Origin: Actinomycetota bacterium
GTDB lineage: Bacteria; Actinomycetota; Aquicultoria; Aquicultorales; Aquicultoraceae
Assembly: GCA_030017355.1 (NCBI GenBank)
Contig: JASEIR010000045.1
Span: 4,858-13,769, forward strand
Reading direction: 5' to 3'
Length of the DNA: 8,912 nucleotides
The stretch's first letter is position 1, and each line of letters begins with the position of its first letter. Of the stretch, positions 1-7,580 are shown piece by piece. A program made the translations under genes and the position numbers. Under the pieces are notes generated by a model that was not told the DNA's origin, did no database searches, and was given only the letters and a program-made list of their open reading frames with translations.

Positions 1-1
1 T

Positions 2-598
2 ATGGTCTTTAAGAATTTTAGTCTAGACATTGAAAGAGGAGAATTTTTAGGCATAAAGGGACCAAGCGGCTCGGGTAAAACCACTCTGCTTAGCATAATA
101 GGAGGACTTGAGCAACCTGATGATGGAGAGGTGGTTTTTAATGGTAATAGTCTTTATGCTTTAAGCAGCTCCGAGCTCGCAGCGTTCCGTAACAAAAATA
201 CAGGTTTTGTCTTTCAGTTCTTCAACCTTATTTCCTACCTTGTTGCAGTTGATAACATTGCTCTACCCCTCGTAATTGCTGGCAGTAGCTGGAGAAAGGC
301 TCGCGAACAAGCAATTTTGTATTTGAATAAATTTGGTCTTTTAGACAAAGCAAGGAAGCGCCCCCATAAACTTTCTGGAGGCGAACAGCAAAGGATTGCA
401 ATTGCGCGTGCAATCATACACAATCCTTCGATTGTACTTGCTGATGAACCTACGGGTAATCTGGATGACGATAACGCAGAGATAATATTAAATGAGTTAG
501 CTAAAATCAACAAAGAGGGGACCACTATTGTTTTGGTGTCACATGACGATAAAGCGCTTCAGTATTGTACACGGGTGGTTTCACTATCATGCAAGTAA
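2..598 (+). CDS. ABC transporter ATP-binding protein, MacB/LolD type (5' partial)
   Basis: This is the ATP-hydrolysing subunit of an ABC transporter and would work at the inner face of the membrane with the permease encoded next. In the visible 198 residues, Walker A (GPSGSGKTT) is at about 20-28, the Q-loop glutamine at 72 (FVFQFFNL), the signature LSGGEQQ at 124-130, Walker B with its glutamate (VLADEPTGNLD) at 145-155, and the switch histidine in VSHD at 181. The signature and the PTGNLD run are typical of the MacB/LolD/FtsE-like branch. The first visible Met is not the real start: about 20-25 residues that normally precede this point, including the adenine-stacking aromatic residue, must lie before the window. 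The stop overlaps the permease start as TAATG, which indicates translational coupling. No frameshift or missing core motif is visible. The family call is sure; the substrate is unknown. Confidence 0.95.
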   Translation: MVFKNFSLDIERGEFLGIKGPSGSGKTTLLSIIGGLEQPDDGEVVFNGNSLYALSSSELAAFRNKNTGFVFQFFNLISYLVAVDNIALPLVIAGSSWRKAREQAILYLNKFGLLDKARKRPHKLSGGEQQRIAIARAIIHNPSIVLADEPTGNLDDDNAEIILNELAKINKEGTTIVLVSHDDKALQYCTRVVSLSCK

Positions 599-1617
599 TG
601 TACTTGCTCAAGTTGGTTTGGGATGGCTGGAAATTTTCCGTCGGTAGAAATATTATCTACATTGTTTTTATTGCCATTATGGCAAGTTCAACTTTAGTTG
701 TTCCGCTACTACCGGCCAATAATGCGATTTGGACTAAATCAGTCTATCTTGATGGAGGCTACCAATATATAGGTTTTTCTAAACGTTCATTAACTGATTC
801 AACAATAATTAACAGTTTAGAAGTTGGAGAGGTGCTTATAAATTCATATCCGGAGCCAGTAACAGCCTTTTCAATGCAAGAGCAGAGTTTGAATTATAGC
901 TTTTTCAACTCCAAAAAGCTGCTATCTGGTAGATATCCGCAAGCTGCAGATGAAGTAGCCATTAGCTGGTCTCTTGCACGAAGTCTTAACCTTGCGCCTG
1001 AAAATGAGTTTACGGTGCGGCTTAAAGCAGAAGACATTGTGAAGAAAGTCAAAGTTGTTGGCATAATACAACCACTTATTTTTAATAGATATCAAGGGAG
1101 TAAATTCCTAGTGGCCCCTAGCGACTCCATTAAATTGCCGGCAATTGAGCATATTTATTTTCTTAACAGCAAGCCAAAGATTGATGATCTCATGCTTATA
1201 GACCCAAGGGATATAACCCCAAATAGTTTCTTTGATATTTTTCCAGATTCTTTTGCCGGTAGAACAATTGTGATGTGGTCGTTGCTTACCGCAGCATTCA
1301 TTTTGCTGACAAGACAGGTGAAAAGCATCGCCGAGGAAGGTAGAAAGGAACGCCAAATATTATGGGTACTTGGTCTCTCTTTAAAACAAATCTTGCTGAG
1401 CCAATTTCTTGGGATACTATTAACAACAACCGTTGGCGCTATCCTGAGCGCAACTCTACTTTACTTCTTTGCAGTGCTTATTTTTGGTGAACTAATCTCT
1501 TCATTGCTTATGGCTTATTTTCTATTGCTAATACAAGGATTTCTATTGGTTTGCAGCGCCGTTATCGTCCTAATCGAGGCTAAAAAGAGTGCCTCTGTGT
1601 GGATTAGAAGCTATTAA
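598..1617 (+). CDS. ABC transporter permease, FtsX/MacB-like
   Basis: This is the membrane partner of the preceding ATPase. The topology is that of MacB/FtsX permeases: one N-terminal membrane segment (about residues 18-38), a large external domain (about 40-220), then hydrophobic stretches at about 222-241, 265-296 and 299-329. The external domain contains LLSGRYPQAADEVAIS followed by a run of ALARSL type, the kind of sequence found in the MacB periplasmic domain. At about 339 residues it is near the size of a single-permease half of such a system. The start at 598 overlaps the ATPase stop (TAATG). ATG 589 is an alternative with a better-spaced GGGTGG upstream, and 565 is unlikely because it lies deeper inside the ATPase gene. 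These transporters often extrude peptides or lipoproteins, or drive proteins outside the cell by mechanical transmission. The substrate cannot be read from the sequence. Confidence 0.85.
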   Translation: MYLLKLVWDGWKFSVGRNIIYIVFIAIMASSTLVVPLLPANNAIWTKSVYLDGGYQYIGFSKRSLTDSTIINSLEVGEVLINSYPEPVTAFSMQEQSLNYSFFNSKKLLSGRYPQAADEVAISWSLARSLNLAPENEFTVRLKAEDIVKKVKVVGIIQPLIFNRYQGSKFLVAPSDSIKLPAIEHIYFLNSKPKIDDLMLIDPRDITPNSFFDIFPDSFAGRTIVMWSLLTAAFILLTRQVKSIAEEGRKERQILWVLGLSLKQILLSQFLGILLTTTVGAILSATLLYFFAVLIFGELISSLLMAYFLLLIQGFLLVCSAVIVLIEAKKSASVWIRSY

Positions 1618-1650
1618 CTGGAAAGATAGTAATTATACAGGGAGGATTAT

Positions 1651-2811
1651 ATGGCTAGAAGAATAGGAGCATTTATATTAGCTGTAGTGGTTTTTACTTT
1701 GCTTGCTGCTCCATCTACAGCGTCTGTCAACCAGGGATATGAGAGAAAAATTGTAAGATTTAGTAGATCGTTGGATACTCAGTCACAAGAAGCATTGATT
1801 AGAGAATTTGGTTTTAGCTTAAAGAGACTTCCCATTATAAACAGTGCTGTTATACTAGTTCCACCGGAAATAGAATTAGATCTTTTGAAAAAACCCGGTG
1901 TGCTTTGGGTGGAAGACGATGCGCGGGTTTCTGTTACAAGCTTACCTTTAATAACTCAGCAGGAAGAAGTAATTCCTTGGGGCGTAGATAGGATTGATGC
2001 TGATATCGCATGGTCAAAGTCTAACGCAGAAAGCGTTAGGGTTGCAATAATTGATTCTGGTATTGACCTTAAACATCCTGATCTTATTGCAAACATTAAG
2101 GGCTATTACAATACGATAAACCCTAAACAAAAAGCAGATGACGATTACGGGCATGGAACTCATGTTGCAGGCATAGTTGCCGCAGCCAAAAATGGGTCCG
2201 GTGTTATTGGTGTAGGACCTAAGGCGGAGTTGTTTGCTGTCAAGGTTATTAATAAGGATGGTGTCGGTTATATTTCTGACGTCATCGAGGGTCTTCAATG
2301 GTGTATAGCTAATCACATGCAAGTTGCAAATATGAGTTTTGAGACGAGGAGTTTTAGTCAGGCATTGCACGATGCCGTAAAAGCTTCATATAACGCAGGT
2401 TTAATCATGGTAGCATCGGCTGGTAACAATGGATTGGGTACATCAAGCACAGTAGGCTATCCAGCCAAATTTGAAGAAGTAATAGCGGTTGCCGCAATAG
2501 ATGAACACGACGCTATTACAGCTTGGAGTAGTCGTGGACCGGAAGTAGATATAGCCGCGCCAGGCCATGGGATTTATTCAACCTATAAAGATTCCTCGTA
2601 TACAAGCTTAAGTGGCACTAGTATGGCAGCCCCGCATGTTACTGGCGCTATTGCATTAAAGTTGCAACTTATCCCGGGGCTTACACCGCCTCAAGTCATG
2701 GATCTGCTGAAGCGGACCGCCAAGCATATTCCAAACGCAACACCACAGGAGCAAGGGGCAGGTCTTGTAGATGCTTTGGCGCTTGTTAATGCTAAATATA
2801 GCTATAAATAA
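1651..2811 (+). CDS. Secreted subtilisin-like serine protease (peptidase family S8)
   Basis: This is an extracellular endopeptidase of the subtilisin family, 386 residues and intact. The N-terminus is a signal peptide: MARR followed by a hydrophobic core and a cleavage region near APSTAS (about residue 24). Residues about 30-95 look like an inhibitor I9-type propeptide that is removed on maturation. The catalytic domain carries Asp135 (IIDSGIDLKHPDL), His168 (YGHGTHVAG), the oxyanion Asn259 (ASAGNNG) and nucleophile Ser324 (SGTSMAAPH), so the triad is complete. The start is well supported by AGGGAGG at 1639-1645, five bases before the ATG. It lies 33 bp after the permease with no visible terminator between, so it is probably in the same operon. 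There is no C-terminal anchor or sorting signal, suggesting release or retention by other means. Whether it processes a peptide exported by the ABC pair, or is simply co-transcribed, is open. Confidence 0.95.
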   Translation: MARRIGAFILAVVVFTLLAAPSTASVNQGYERKIVRFSRSLDTQSQEALIREFGFSLKRLPIINSAVILVPPEIELDLLKKPGVLWVEDDARVSVTSLPLITQQEEVIPWGVDRIDADIAWSKSNAESVRVAIIDSGIDLKHPDLIANIKGYYNTINPKQKADDDYGHGTHVAGIVAAAKNGSGVIGVGPKAELFAVKVINKDGVGYISDVIEGLQWCIANHMQVANMSFETRSFSQALHDAVKASYNAGLIMVASAGNNGLGTSSTVGYPAKFEEVIAVAAIDEHDAITAWSSRGPEVDIAAPGHGIYSTYKDSSYTSLSGTSMAAPHVTGAIALKLQLIPGLTPPQVMDLLKRTAKHIPNATPQEQGAGLVDALALVNAKYSYK

Positions 2812-2852
2812 ACACTTAATATCTATAAGAGACAAAGGAGAAAAAGAGAGGT

Positions 2853-2877
2853 GACATGGTCAAGTAAAAATAGACAC
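2853..2877 (+). repeat. Left terminal inverted repeat of the IS3-family element
   Basis: Begins GACATGG and ends TAGACAC. It matches the reverse complement of 4101-4125 at 19 of 25 positions, with perfect blocks of seven bases at each end. It lies just downstream of the transposase orfB stop, as expected for the 3' end of an IS3 element. Confidence 0.85.
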
Positions 2878-2882
2878 TCTCC

Positions 2883-3743
2883 TTAGGCTGCTTTTGCAAG
2901 AAGCCATGCCGTCTCAAACTGTCTGGGACTTGTGTAGCCCAGGTATGAATGAAGCCTCCTGCTGTTATAGAACATCTCTATATAGTCAACGATATCTAAC
3001 CTTGCCTCCTCCCTGGTTTGGTAATTTGCAAAATATACACGCTCGGTTTTTAAACTGCCAAAGAAGCTCTCTGACACGGCATATCAAAGCAGTTGCCCTT
3101 GCCACTCATGCTGGAGATAGCGCCACAGCTTGCTAGCCGGTTTTGAAACTCAAAGCTGCAGTATTGGCTCCCTCTGTCAGAGTGAAATATCAGACCCTTT
3201 TCTGGCCGGCGCTGAAGTAGGCCATATTAAAAGCATTTATAACAAGCTCTTTTGTCATATACCTGTCCATTGACCAGCCAACTATCTGTCGTGAAAATAG
3301 ATACAGAATTATCACTAAATATAGCCAGCCTTCATGCGTCCAAATGTAAGTCAGATCTGACACCCAAACTTTGTTGGGCTTATCAACTGTAAAGTCCTGC
3401 TCTAGCAGGTTGGGAGCCACCGGTAACTTATGCTTGCTATCGGTTGTTGTCTTAAATTTGCAGCGTCTCTTTACCTTTATCTCTGCAAGCTTCATCAGCG
3501 TTCTTGCTCTAGACCTGCTGCAAGATATTCCTTTACTCGCCAGAGCTTTTGCTATCCTGCGGGTTCCGTATGTTTCACCAGAGTCGCTAAATATTTCTTT
3601 AACCAAAGGGATCAGCTCTTCATTTTTAATCTCTCGTGCTGACTTAGGGCATTTAAGCCGGGCATAATAGCCACTTTATGCACCTGCATTACCTCACATA
3701 GAATAGATACCGGATAATTTGCGCATCTCCCGCCAAAATTAAT
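2883..3743 (-). pseudogene. IS3-family transposase OrfB (DDE integrase core), frameshifted
   Basis: This is the catalytic half of an IS3 transposase, about 287 residues if repaired. All three catalytic acidic residues are still encoded: the first Asp in VWVSDLTY (codon 3357-3355), the second in FHSDRGSQY (3178-3176), and the Glu in SESFFGSLK (3071-3069), with the 35-residue D-E spacing of the family. The C-terminus RRLHSYLGYTSPRQFE is also typical. The reading frame is broken at least three times. One base is lost near 3673-3677, where AAAGTGGC should read AAAAGTGGC to give HKSGYYA. One base is lost near 3204-3213, before GLIFHSD. One base is lost near 3081-3085, where GATATGCC should be GATAATGCC (DNAV). 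The N-terminal boundary is uncertain because the orfA/orfB junction is itself rearranged. It would need translational frameshifting from orfA to be expressed. Confidence 0.9.
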
Positions 3744-3792
3744 TCATATCTTACTTTGGCTCGTTGGCGGGAGATGCACTGCCACCTTTTTT
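3723..3792 (-). promoter_or_regulatory. Programmed -1 frameshift signal: A6G heptamer plus downstream hairpin
   Basis: On the reverse strand the end of orfA contains CTAAAAAAG. The heptamer A AAA AAG (3792-3786) is in the correct phase for -1 slippage, as used by IS3-family elements to make the fused OrfAB transposase. Eight bases later begins a perfect 14-bp inverted repeat: TTGGCGGGAGATGC at 3764-3777 on the plus strand is the complement of 3723-3736, with a 27-base loop. The spacing suits a stalling stem-loop. In the present sequence the -1 frame reaches TAA after about 12 codons, so the signal no longer yields a fusion protein. The family mechanism is established; its use here is inferred from layout. 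Confidence 0.65.
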
Positions 3793-4041
3793 AGTATTTC
3801 ACGCTCCATTTTTAAACGGCGGTTTTCCTCACGTAGTCGGCTTAGCTCGGCTCGCTCATCTGCGGGCAGGCGCGATCCGTTTGCCTCTTCTTCAAATTCT
3901 TTCTTCCACCGACCCAGTACGTTAGCATTCATTCCTAAATTCCTAGCAGCTTCGCTAATCGTATATCCCTGCTTAAGTAACCAGCCTTACCGCATCTTCC
4001 TTGAACTCCTGGGTATATTTCTTTCTTGTTCTCTCGCTCAC
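3744..4041 (-). pseudogene. IS3-family transposase OrfA (helix-turn-helix and leucine zipper), frameshifted
   Basis: This is the DNA-binding half of the IS3 transposase. A GTG start at 4041 has AGGAGGT at 4057-4051 on the reverse strand, nine bases upstream. The first 22 codons read MSERTRKKYTQEFKEDAV and onward, the standard OrfA opening, then hit TAA. Removing one T in CTTAAG (about 3972-3977) restores RLVTKQGYTISEAARNLG, the helix-turn-helix, continuing into MNANVLGRWKKEFEEEA and the coiled coil LSRLREENRRLKMEREILKK. It is therefore a single-base insertion mutant. The present downstream frame ends at TGA 3746-3744 with an atypical tail. The -1 frame past the A6G tract instead gives a tail ending PANEPK and TAA (3753-3751), closer to normal OrfA ends, so a further one-base change near 3778-3792 is likely. 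Confidence 0.88.
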
Positions 4042-4100
4042 CTCTAGAATACCTCCTGGAATAATTTCTTCATGATTATTAAAAGTTATCCCTTATGGAG

Positions 4101-4125
4101 GTGTCTACTGTTAGTGTGCCATGTC
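4101..4125 (-). repeat. Right terminal inverted repeat of the IS3-family element
   Basis: Read on the reverse strand it begins GACATGG and contains GTAGACAC, pairing with the left repeat at 2853-2877. It lies about 60 bp upstream of the orfA GTG start, as expected for the promoter-proximal end. Confidence 0.85.
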
Positions 4126-4127
4126 TC

Positions 4128-4232
4128 CCAGATTACGGAGGTCAGATATGTTTCAAAGTGCGGGATAAAAGGTCGATAAAAGGGATATCGGTCAATTTTG
4201 CCGAATTAGTTGAGCATGAACCATATGTTTAA
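4128..4232 (+). pseudogene. Short coding-like remnant beside the insertion sequence (unknown)
   Basis: One frame stays open for 34 codons from the insertion-sequence edge to TAA at 4230-4232. It gives a protein-like string beginning PDYGGQICFKVRDKRS and ending in VEHEPYV. There is no start codon in this frame, so if real it is the 3' end of a gene truncated by the insertion. I do not recognise the family. An open run this short can occur by chance. A competing reading is GGAGG (4137-4141) followed by ATG 4148, which stops after six codons. The segment also contains GATAAAAGG twice, 11 bp apart (4164-4172 and 4175-4183). Confidence 0.25.
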
Positions 4233-4239
4233 GAATTAT
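4210..4239 (+). promoter_or_regulatory. Candidate sigma-70-type promoter for the membrane LuxR gene
   Basis: TTGAGC at 4210-4215 and AATTAT at 4234-4239 each match the -35 and -10 consensus at four of six positions, with an 18-bp spacer. Transcription would begin about 20 bases before the GTG at 4266. The match is weak and rests only on position and spacing. Confidence 0.25.
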
Positions 4240-4265
4240 GTGTTTACTTACAGGGTATTTTCTTT

Positions 4266-5648
4266 GTGAAAAACAGTAAAGCAATAATCATACTTTCATA
4301 CGGGACATTTTTGGGATGGCTATTGTCGTTTCCTTATAATGGTCCCGTATTTGAGGAAATTTCTGTTTTAAAGAATTTGAGCAAAGCGTCAATAGGATTG
4401 ACTTATGTAATTGTGCCCGCCTTATTTCTGATCCTCTTCCTTTTTTCCGCCAAAAAGGAGAGGTATGCAAAACCATTGATGTTGTACAGCACCTTAATTT
4501 ATATCTTAGGGTCTTCGATGATCTATTTTATTGATCACGCATCTCTATATTTTTGTATGGCAATCATGGGCATTGGCTCAGTTACCTTTATACTCGGCTG
4601 GGGCTATTATTACACCACCGGCATAACAATGGCCGATAAGATGAAGGTAATGGCCCTTGTCATCATAACAGGAAACATAATTTATTATATTATGTTGTCG
4701 TTGTTTTAACTACGCTCTTAAGTGTGGGCTCAATAATGGCCATCGCTATATCGCCACTATTTCTGAGTTTATTGGCGACGTCTCGCCTCTCCAATAGTTC
4801 AGAGACAAGCACATATTATCTTGATTCTCCCTCATTTCCAAGGATGTTGTTAGCGATAGTATGCGTCTTCTTATTTGTAATAAACTTAAACGGCGGGCTT
4901 ATGTTTCAGGGCATTTACCCGTACTTCAAAAGGTATAGCGCTTTCTCTGAGTACTATACAATGATTCCTTATATACTTACACTGGCAGGGTTTTATTTTT
5001 TAGGAAGAAGTATGCCTAAACCCTTCCAATATATATTGCATCCTCCCTTCTTGGGCTGGCCTTTATATTCTTTGCTTTGCTGGGACTGACCGTTCAGGGC
5101 TATTTCATTACTGAAACATTAGGCCAAGCAGGGCGGGCTTTAATAGACCTGTTTTTGTGGACACTTCTGGGTGAGATTGCCACAATCTACGGCCAACCTC
5201 TAAGAATTTGCGCCCTTGGTCTTACATCAAACCTATTTGCAGTATTTCTTGGTGGAGTAATCGGAGCCCAGTTCTTACGTCTTGGTGAAAATTCCTCGTT
5301 GGCCACCGGTATGTTCGCGTCTTCGGTGATATTTGTGGCCTTTACGATTGTGCCGTGGATGAATAAATATATCGAAAAGGACTTGATGAGTATAGTGAAA
5401 GAATCTTCGAGCAGCAAGACATCCCTAATCTCGTTACTGTTAAGCTTGCCGCATACAAATATGCTAACCCCCGTGAAATAGAAATTACAATGCTATTGCT
5501 TGATGGTCATACCAATAAGGAGATTGCCAAAAAGCTGGTGATAAGCGAGAACACGGTAAAAATCCACGCCAGACATATTTGCTCAAAAGTTGGGGTTTCA
5601 AATAAGAAAGAGCTATTTTATAAGGCGCTGGCGTTAGGTAGAGGATAG
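4266..5648 (+). pseudogene. LuxR-type transcriptional regulator with N-terminal polytopic membrane domain, three frameshifts
   Basis: If repaired, this encodes about 460 residues: a membrane domain of roughly 370 residues with many hydrophobic helices (MFS-like in length and spacing) followed by a C-terminal LuxR/GerE helix-turn-helix. The latter reads NPREIEITMLLLDGHTNKEI and then SENTVKIHARHICSKVGVSN (about 5460-5625), matching the canonical recognition helix pattern. Such membrane-tethered LuxR regulators are frequent in Coriobacteriia and some Clostridia. The frame is broken near 4680-4707 (first part stops at 4709, continuation VVVLTTLLSVGS), near 5040-5060 (continuation LGLAFIFFALLGLTVQG) and near 5385-5460 (continuation RIFEQQDIPNLVTVKLAAY). 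Each break shifts to the same relative frame, consistent with three one-base losses. The start GTG 4266 has only a weak CAGGG upstream. It would have sensed a signal at the membrane and regulated nearby genes; the ligand is unknown. It is non-functional if the sequence is correct. Confidence 0.85.
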
Positions 5649-5678
5649 ACGATTACCGTCCGGCGACTAAACATACCA

Positions 5679-5709
5679 GGTTATCCTGATATAACCCCAA
5701 AATAACCCC
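5679..5709 (+). promoter_or_regulatory. Repeat cluster upstream of the secreted-protein gene, possible regulator site
   Basis: The 207-bp gap between the LuxR remnant and the next gene holds GGTTAT at 5679-5684 and its complement ATAACC at 5691-5696, a palindrome with a 6-bp centre. ATAACCCC is also directly repeated at 5691-5698 and 5702-5709, exactly 11 bp apart, about one helical turn. GGTTATA recurs at 5737-5743. Repeats of this form between a regulator and a divergent-function neighbour could be an operator. No convincing promoter was found: TTGAGG at 5732 and TATGAT at 5759 are 21 bp apart. The rest of the gap shows nothing definite. Confidence 0.3.
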
Positions 5710-5855
5710 TTAAAACAACCCAAATAATTCCTTGAGGTTATATTTCTTCATAATCGCATATGATAGAGTCAGAGACAGAAAGGGGGAAAGGAATAATTTG
5801 CGCATAAAGGTGCGCCTTGAAAAGCATTCTAGAAAGTTCAAAAGGTGGGATTGTT

Positions 5856-7561
5856 GTGTTAAGCAAGACTTTTCAAAAAGTATTTATATGCTTACTGAGC
5901 GTGTTTCTTATATCCGCTTCGGTAGCCGGCATTGCCGGCGCTGATACGGGTGGGCTTACAATTAGTACTGTTGGTTATATAGGCAATCACTTTTCCCCTG
6001 AATATAATCCGGGCGAAGGATGCCTCTGGACAATGACTACCGCAGGATTTGATCAGATAGGTAAACTCACATTAGACGGCAGATTCACCATCATAGACGG
6101 CTTTGTTGGCGGGGGTGGCGGAGCATCGCCCGAGACTATGCAGATGCTGCACGGACTCGGACCTAAGGGTACGCTTTATGTTTTTGACTGCAATTATGGA
6201 GGGACATGGTGGAAGTATGATGCTGCTACCGGTGTTAAGACCTCAATAGGTCGCAGTTGGACAACCCTCTCAACGCCGGCTAGTCCCAATTGGTGTTTGG
6301 GCCAAATTTCAGGTATGGTCACCAATCGGACCGGAACCGTTCTATATCATCACGTTGAAGACAAAATCTAGGCTTTGGACCCCGTTGCGGGAACGGCTAC
6401 GGAAGTTCTTAGAGATGACAGATTCGCGCAGCGCAATAGCCTATATAAATTGGAGTATGACGGCTATACAGATACTATAATTGGATCTGGCAGGCTGGGT
6501 GGGAGCCCTGTGATGTGCCGCCTAGACGTAAAAGCCAGAACCGTTTCGATAATTGATGTGCCCGGCTTAAGTCCTGACGTCGGGAGCGTAATACCGGATT
6601 CCGAATCCGGCTTGCTGTACACATCCCATCTCCAAACTCTGACGGAACGTTGTATGAAATCGACCCGGCAACAGGAAGATTTCAAACCTTCACGCTGGGG
6701 GCTGGAAAATTTAGCAGTCTCAGCGCTTTCGGCCCGGCCAGATCAGGTGCCGGCAGAAGTCTATACGGCCTTGCCGGAAGTTACCCCAATTATTTAGTAG
6801 CCGAGATAGTTGGTGCCTTTCCGATAGCAAAACCCATACCGGTTGACAGCACACCTCCTGTAATTATCGCGACGGTGTCACCTGAGGCTAATGCTAACGG
6901 TTGGCATAACACCAATGTCACAATCAACTGGACTGCCGAAGATCCGGAATCTGGCATAGCTTCTTCAAGTGGCAACGAAACCGTAATCTTAACCAATGAA
7001 ACGGCCGGTACAACACTTATATGTACGGCAACCAACGGAGCTGGCATGTCCGCTTCCCAATCGGTCACAGTTAAAATCGATAAGACCGCGCCGACAATAA
7101 CGTATAGCGGCAATGAAAGAGTATATACCGTAGATCGAATAGTAAATATATCTGCCACGGCTGATGATGCTCTGTCCGGGCTGGCTTTCAGCACTGCTTC
7201 CGATATAGCCGGTCCTGCGTATATATTTTCGCTTGGTGAAAATACATTTTATTCGACTGCTATGGACCTGGCCGATAATTCTGGAAGCGGCTCGGTAAGT
7301 TTTAAGGTTATTGTTACCTATGATAGCCTTGGCAACTTGACCCAGCAGTTCATAACAAAGCACGGCATCGCCAATTCTCTTGTTGCCAAGCTGAATGCTG
7401 CAAAAGCAGCTCAAGCTCGTGGCAATATCAAGGCCGTAGAAGGAATTCTTGGAGCTTTTATTAATGAAGTATCAGCGCAAAGCAACAAGAGCCTTACAGA
7501 AGAGCAGGCACCGATTCTCATCCGATTGGCGGAAGCCTTAAAAGAACAAGCAAGCAATTAG
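5856..7561 (+). pseudogene. Secreted propeller-like protein with Ig-like repeats and C-terminal FIMAH-like domain, interrupted
   Basis: Repaired, this is about 568 residues and exported. GTG 5856 is preceded by AAAGGTGGG (5841-5849), and a signal peptide follows (MLSKTFQKVFICLLSVF, cleavage near AGA-DTGG); a TTG at 5817 is a poorer start. Residues about 35-325 contain repeated propeller-type strands such as YDAATGVKTSIG and YEIDPATGRFQTFTLG. Two Ig-like modules follow, opening DSTPPVIIATVSPEA (about 6845) and DKTAPTITYSG (about 7079). The last 80 residues, with SLVAKLNAAKAAQARGN and AFINEVSAQ, resemble the FIMAH domain at the ends of surface proteins. Two lesions are seen. TAG at 6369-6371 is in frame, and a TGG there would give DKIWALDPVAGT, natural for a propeller. 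A frameshift near 6620-6640 separates LLYTS from PNSDGTLYEIDP. The substrate is unknown; a carbohydrate- or surface-binding role is inferred only from architecture. Confidence 0.8.
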
Positions 7562-7580
7562 GTATTTGATAAAACACGCA

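Larger units (their letters stand above)
2853..4125 (-). mobile_element. Insertion sequence of the IS3 family, degenerate
   Basis: The element is about 1.27 kb, bounded by imperfect 25-bp inverted repeats (19 of 25 positions match) and carrying the two-frame transposase arrangement of IS3 elements on the reverse strand. OrfA has the helix-turn-helix plus leucine-rich coiled coil, and OrfB has the DDE integrase core. Several one-base indels disrupt both frames, so it should not encode active transposase. No 3-4 bp target duplication is visible directly outside the repeats: the left flank ends AGGT and the right begins TCCC. This suggests an old insertion, a deletion formed by the element, or slightly misplaced ends. 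It separates the intact protease operon from the decayed genes to the right. Confidence 0.9.

Noticed and set aside
2014..2370. Antisense open frame opposite the protease
   Set aside because: It is the shadow of an intact S8 catalytic domain and has no recognisable motif.
2851..2886. GTG after AAAGGAG as a real gene start
   Set aside because: The frame ends after 11 codons inside the insertion-sequence end. At best it is a leftover of an interrupted gene; mentioned only as a clue.
4148..4168. GGAGG followed by ATG and a six-codon frame as a leader peptide
   Set aside because: Too short to support. No attenuator-like hairpin follows, and another frame through the same bases is open for longer.
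6369..6371. TAG as a pyrrolysine codon in the secreted protein
   Set aside because: A tryptophan codon differs by one base and fits the propeller pattern. The same gene has an unrelated frameshift, and no pyl genes are visible in the window.
6790..7414. Long antisense open frames opposite the Ig-like region
   Set aside because: They lie opposite clearly protein-like coding sequence with recognisable modules, and have no ribosome sites or family features.
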